DNA of 32,289 nt from Oscillospiraceae bacterium (GTDB lineage: Bacteria > Bacillota > Clostridia > Oscillospirales > Oscillospiraceae), in the NCBI GenBank assembly GCA_902784305.1, contig CACZUK010000009.1, positions 1-32,289 on the forward strand, read 5' to 3'. Numbering within the stretch: position 1 is the first letter of the stretch; every line of letters starts with the position of its first letter. Position numbers and translations under genes: made by a program. The notes under the pieces are model-generated. The model was not told the origin of the DNA. It did not search any database and saw nothing but the letters and a program-made list of their open reading frames with translations. Shown piece by piece: positions 30,167 through 32,289 of the stretch.

Positions 30167-31039
30167 TCAGAGGGAGGGACCCACCGGCCGCACCAGGAAG
30201 GTCTCCCGATGGGCGGCGCGCAGCAGCTCCCAGGCCCGCTCCGCCGCGGCGCGCTCCTCAAACAGGCCGAACACAGTCGGACCCGTGCCGGACAGGCAGG
30301 CACCCAGCGCGCCCTCCTGAATCAGCGTGTTCTGGATGTCCAGCACCACCGCGGCCCGGTTGGCGGGCAGCGCGTCGGTGAAGACGTTGTAGAGCCGCCG
30401 GGCTACGCCGGGCAAATCCTGCTGCTCCAGAGCGGCCAGCACCCCCGCCGTGTCCGGCCGGCAGCGCAGCTTCACGGAGTCCACCTGATGGAAAAGCTCC
30501 CCGGTGGACACCGAAAAGGCGGGCTTGCTCATGACGATGTGGCAGTCCGGCAGGGAGGGCAGTCGCGTCAGACGCTCCCCGCGGCCCTGGGCCAGCATGG
30601 TGCCGCCCAGCACACAGTAGGGCACGTCCGAGCCCACCTGCTCCCCCAGCCGCGCCAGCTCCTCCGGCGTCAGGCCGGTGCCCAGCAGGTGGTTCAGGCC
30701 CCGGAGCACCGCCGCTCCGTCGCTGCTGCCCCCCGCCGTGCCCGCGCAGACGGGAATGTGCTTTTCCAGTTGGATGTGCAGGCCGTTTAGGTTCGCGCCC
30801 GTCTCCCGGGCAAAGGCCCGGGCCGCGATGACCGCCAGGTTCCGCTCGTCCGTGGGCAGGAACCCCCAGGCCGTGGACAGGCGGATGCCCGCCTCCTCCG
30901 TCAGCCGCAGCGTCACCTTGTCGCACAGGGACACCGACTGCATGACCATGTTCAGCTCGTGGTAGCCGTCCTCCCGGCACCCCAGCACGTCCAGCGTCAG
31001 GTTCAGCTTCGCGTAGGCCGGTTCCATCCACTCTCTCAT
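30167..31039 (-). CDS. ispE: 4-diphosphocytidyl-2-C-methyl-D-erythritol kinase
   Basis: 290-aa GHMP kinase of the non-mevalonate isoprenoid pathway (phosphorylates CDP-ME). N-terminal AYAKLNLTLDVLG with the substrate lysine, GYHELNMVMQSV, ATP loop PVCAGTAGGSSDGAAVL, GSDVPYCVLGG, and the C-terminal LSGTGPTVFGLF. ATG 31039 overlaps the stop of the upstream DUF1015 gene as ATGA and has GAGG about 8 nt before it; ATG 31027 is an in-frame alternative. Terminator and spoIIR promoter follow directly. Confidence 0.93.
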   Translation of the reverse strand: MREWMEPAYAKLNLTLDVLGCREDGYHELNMVMQSVSLCDKVTLRLTEEAGIRLSTAWGFLPTDERNLAVIAARAFARETGANLNGLHIQLEKHIPVCAGTAGGSSDGAAVLRGLNHLLGTGLTPEELARLGEQVGSDVPYCVLGGTMLAQGRGERLTRLPSLPDCHIVMSKPAFSVSTGELFHQVDSVKLRCRPDTAGVLAALEQQDLPGVARRLYNVFTDALPANRAAVVLDIQNTLIQEGALGACLSGTGPTVFGLFEERAAAERAWELLRAAHRETFLVRPVGPSL

Positions 31040-32289
31040 CGAATTTTCCTCGCTTCCAGGTAAAAACGCTTGTCACAGGCCGAGCCCATGGAGAAGGTCT
31101 TGCGGGGCAGCGCGCCGTCGTGAATCACGCCCTTGAACAGCTGCTCCTTGGCCATGGGCTGGAGCAGGAAGCCGATGTTGCCCTCCTGCGTGCCCAGCGT
31201 CCGGGTCACGTCCTCGCCGTGGACGTAGTCCACATAGCCCTTGCCGGGGTTTTTGGCCGCGAAATAGTCCAAAAAGCCCTGAAGGGTGCCCACCGCCAGC
31301 TGGGAATCCGGGTTCGGAACGGTGATGTCCCCCTCGCCCCGCGCCCAGACGTAGTGGATGACGTGGCCCTCCCCCACGCCCGCGTAGGTGCCGGGGTAGT
31401 AGTCCAGAAACTCCCGCAAAAGCTCCTCCGGGTCCGTCTGGAAGAACACCCGGTGGATGGCCTCGAACTCCAGACTCTCGTCGTGGAGGTTGTTCAGCTC
31501 CACCATGGCCCAGCGGCTGGGGTGATGGCTCCAGTCCTGCTCCGGGTGCTGCTCCTTGCGCTCCTGATAGACCGCCTTGGCCGTGGCCAGAGAGTGGTTG
31601 CCGTCCCCCACCGCGAAGAGCATGGGCGCGGAGCCCCTGGGGGCGTCGTAGAGCTGTTCAAAGCGCTCCTGGTCGTCCAGCTCCGCAAGCAGCTCCCGCA
31701 CGTCCTCCTTCTGCTCCTCCGTGAGCAGGTAGCCGGTGATGTGGCCGCCCTCCTCCATCAGGTCGAAGTCGTAGAGCAGCTCCATGTCTTCCGTCTCGTA
31801 GGTCAGGTGCTCGATGATGCGCTGCTCCGGGTCGTCCACCAGCAGCATGACATGGCTCAGCTCCAAAGCCGCGTCCCGGCGCACCGCCATCCGGGGCGGG
31901 ATGCGGGAGAGCACCGTGCCCTCCGTGGCGCGAATCAGGGGCTGCTCCATGCCGTGGTAGTCGTACTCCTCCAAATCCACGCCGCCCACGATGCCCCGGC
32001 GCAGCCTGCCGTTGGAGAGCCAGCGCTCCACATAAATCAGCGCGTCGGGACAGCGCCGGAACAAATCCTGACGCAGATAGGCCTCCATGGTCTCGTGGGC
32101 CCTGCGGCTGTTCTCCACCATGTGGCCGTCGCTGAGAAAGGCCTCGGGCAGAATCAGCTTGCGGGCCGAGGGAGCATCCCCGACGAAGGCGTCCACCCGG
32201 CGCCAGTAGTCCGGCTGTGAGGTGTACTGGTCGCAGGCCACCACGCTCCACTTCGTCATGTCGCAGTCCTTCGGCACCAGCAAGTCCAC
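31036..32289 (-). CDS. DUF1015-family protein (N-terminus outside the window)
   Basis: At least 417 aa; the frame is still open at the window edge and probably lacks only a few residues, since MTKWSVVACDQYTSQPDYW is close to the usual start of the clostridial short form. Conserved SRIPPR, VGDGNHSLATAKA and the C-terminal SMGSACDKRFYLEARKI are DUF1015 features; the function of the family is not firmly known. GTG 32289 happens to be the last codon of the window and need not be the start. It overlaps ispE by 4 nt, so the two are co-expressed. Confidence 0.85.
   Translation of the reverse strand: MDLLVPKDCDMTKWSVVACDQYTSQPDYWRRVDAFVGDAPSARKLILPEAFLSDGHMVENSRRAHETMEAYLRQDLFRRCPDALIYVERWLSNGRLRRGIVGGVDLEEYDYHGMEQPLIRATEGTVLSRIPPRMAVRRDAALELSHVMLLVDDPEQRIIEHLTYETEDMELLYDFDLMEEGGHITGYLLTEEQKEDVRELLAELDDQERFEQLYDAPRGSAPMLFAVGDGNHSLATAKAVYQERKEQHPEQDWSHHPSRWAMVELNNLHDESLEFEAIHRVFFQTDPEELLREFLDYYPGTYAGVGEGHVIHYVWARGEGDITVPNPDSQLAVGTLQGFLDYFAAKNPGKGYVDYVHGEDVTRTLGTQEGNIGFLLQPMAKEQLFKGVIHDGALPRKTFSMGSACDKRFYLEARKIR

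Overview
This 32.3 kb window is high-GC chromosomal DNA from an endospore-forming Clostridia. The evidence is spoIIR, the spoIIIA genes, a SigV/RsiV pair, MgtC pairs, an XdhC-type accessory protein and heavy GC-ending codon use. The best guess is an Oscillospiraceae gut anaerobe of the Flavonifractor/Intestinimonas/Lawsonibacter type. The lineage is inferred from gene content only. I see no prophage, IS element, CRISPR array, tRNA or rRNA.

Layout. 1-4752 (+): 3' part of polA, split into two reading frames by an exact 11-bp tandem duplication; a Xer-type tyrosine recombinase with a very basic tail; metY. 4903-6280 (+): sigV-rsiV behind a good ECF-type promoter. 6372-9897 (+): copper module csoR-copA, with two CsoR-type operators, a 79-bp-period repeat between the genes, and a CopZ-like domain fused in frame to the CopA C-terminus but keeping its own Shine-Dalgarno (SD) and ATG. 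10005-14147 (-): an uncharacterised membrane protein and a type I pullulanase. 14574-16570 (+): pyk and niaR. 16809-22850 (-): a domain-swapped XdhC protein, a DUF4349 lipoprotein, a membrane GGDEF-GGDEF-EAL-PAS protein and an aberrant stand-alone TrpF. 23092-26041 (+): two tandem MgtC/SapB proteins, fabH and a DUF1667 protein. 26085-32289 (-): a DUF1015 protein (cut by the window edge), ispE, spoIIR and spoIIIAA-AB-AC-AD-AE.

How it works together. SigV/RsiV is expected to sense lysozyme and induce its own operon. CsoR should repress its own promoter and release it on Cu(I), raising CopA and perhaps a free CopZ-like chaperone. spoIIR (mother-cell sigma-E activation) and spoIIIA (forespore-mother cell channel) are adjacent sporulation loci, but the usual AF, AG and AH genes are absent after AE.

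The most unusual theme is a set of young, non-triplet tandem duplications at gene ends (11 bp in polA, 29 bp at the spoIIIAB stop codon, 79 bp between csoR and copA) plus a 48-bp in-frame one in copA. The polA duplication separates the 5'-nuclease half from the polymerase half at a TGATG stop/start junction with an AAGGAG just upstream.
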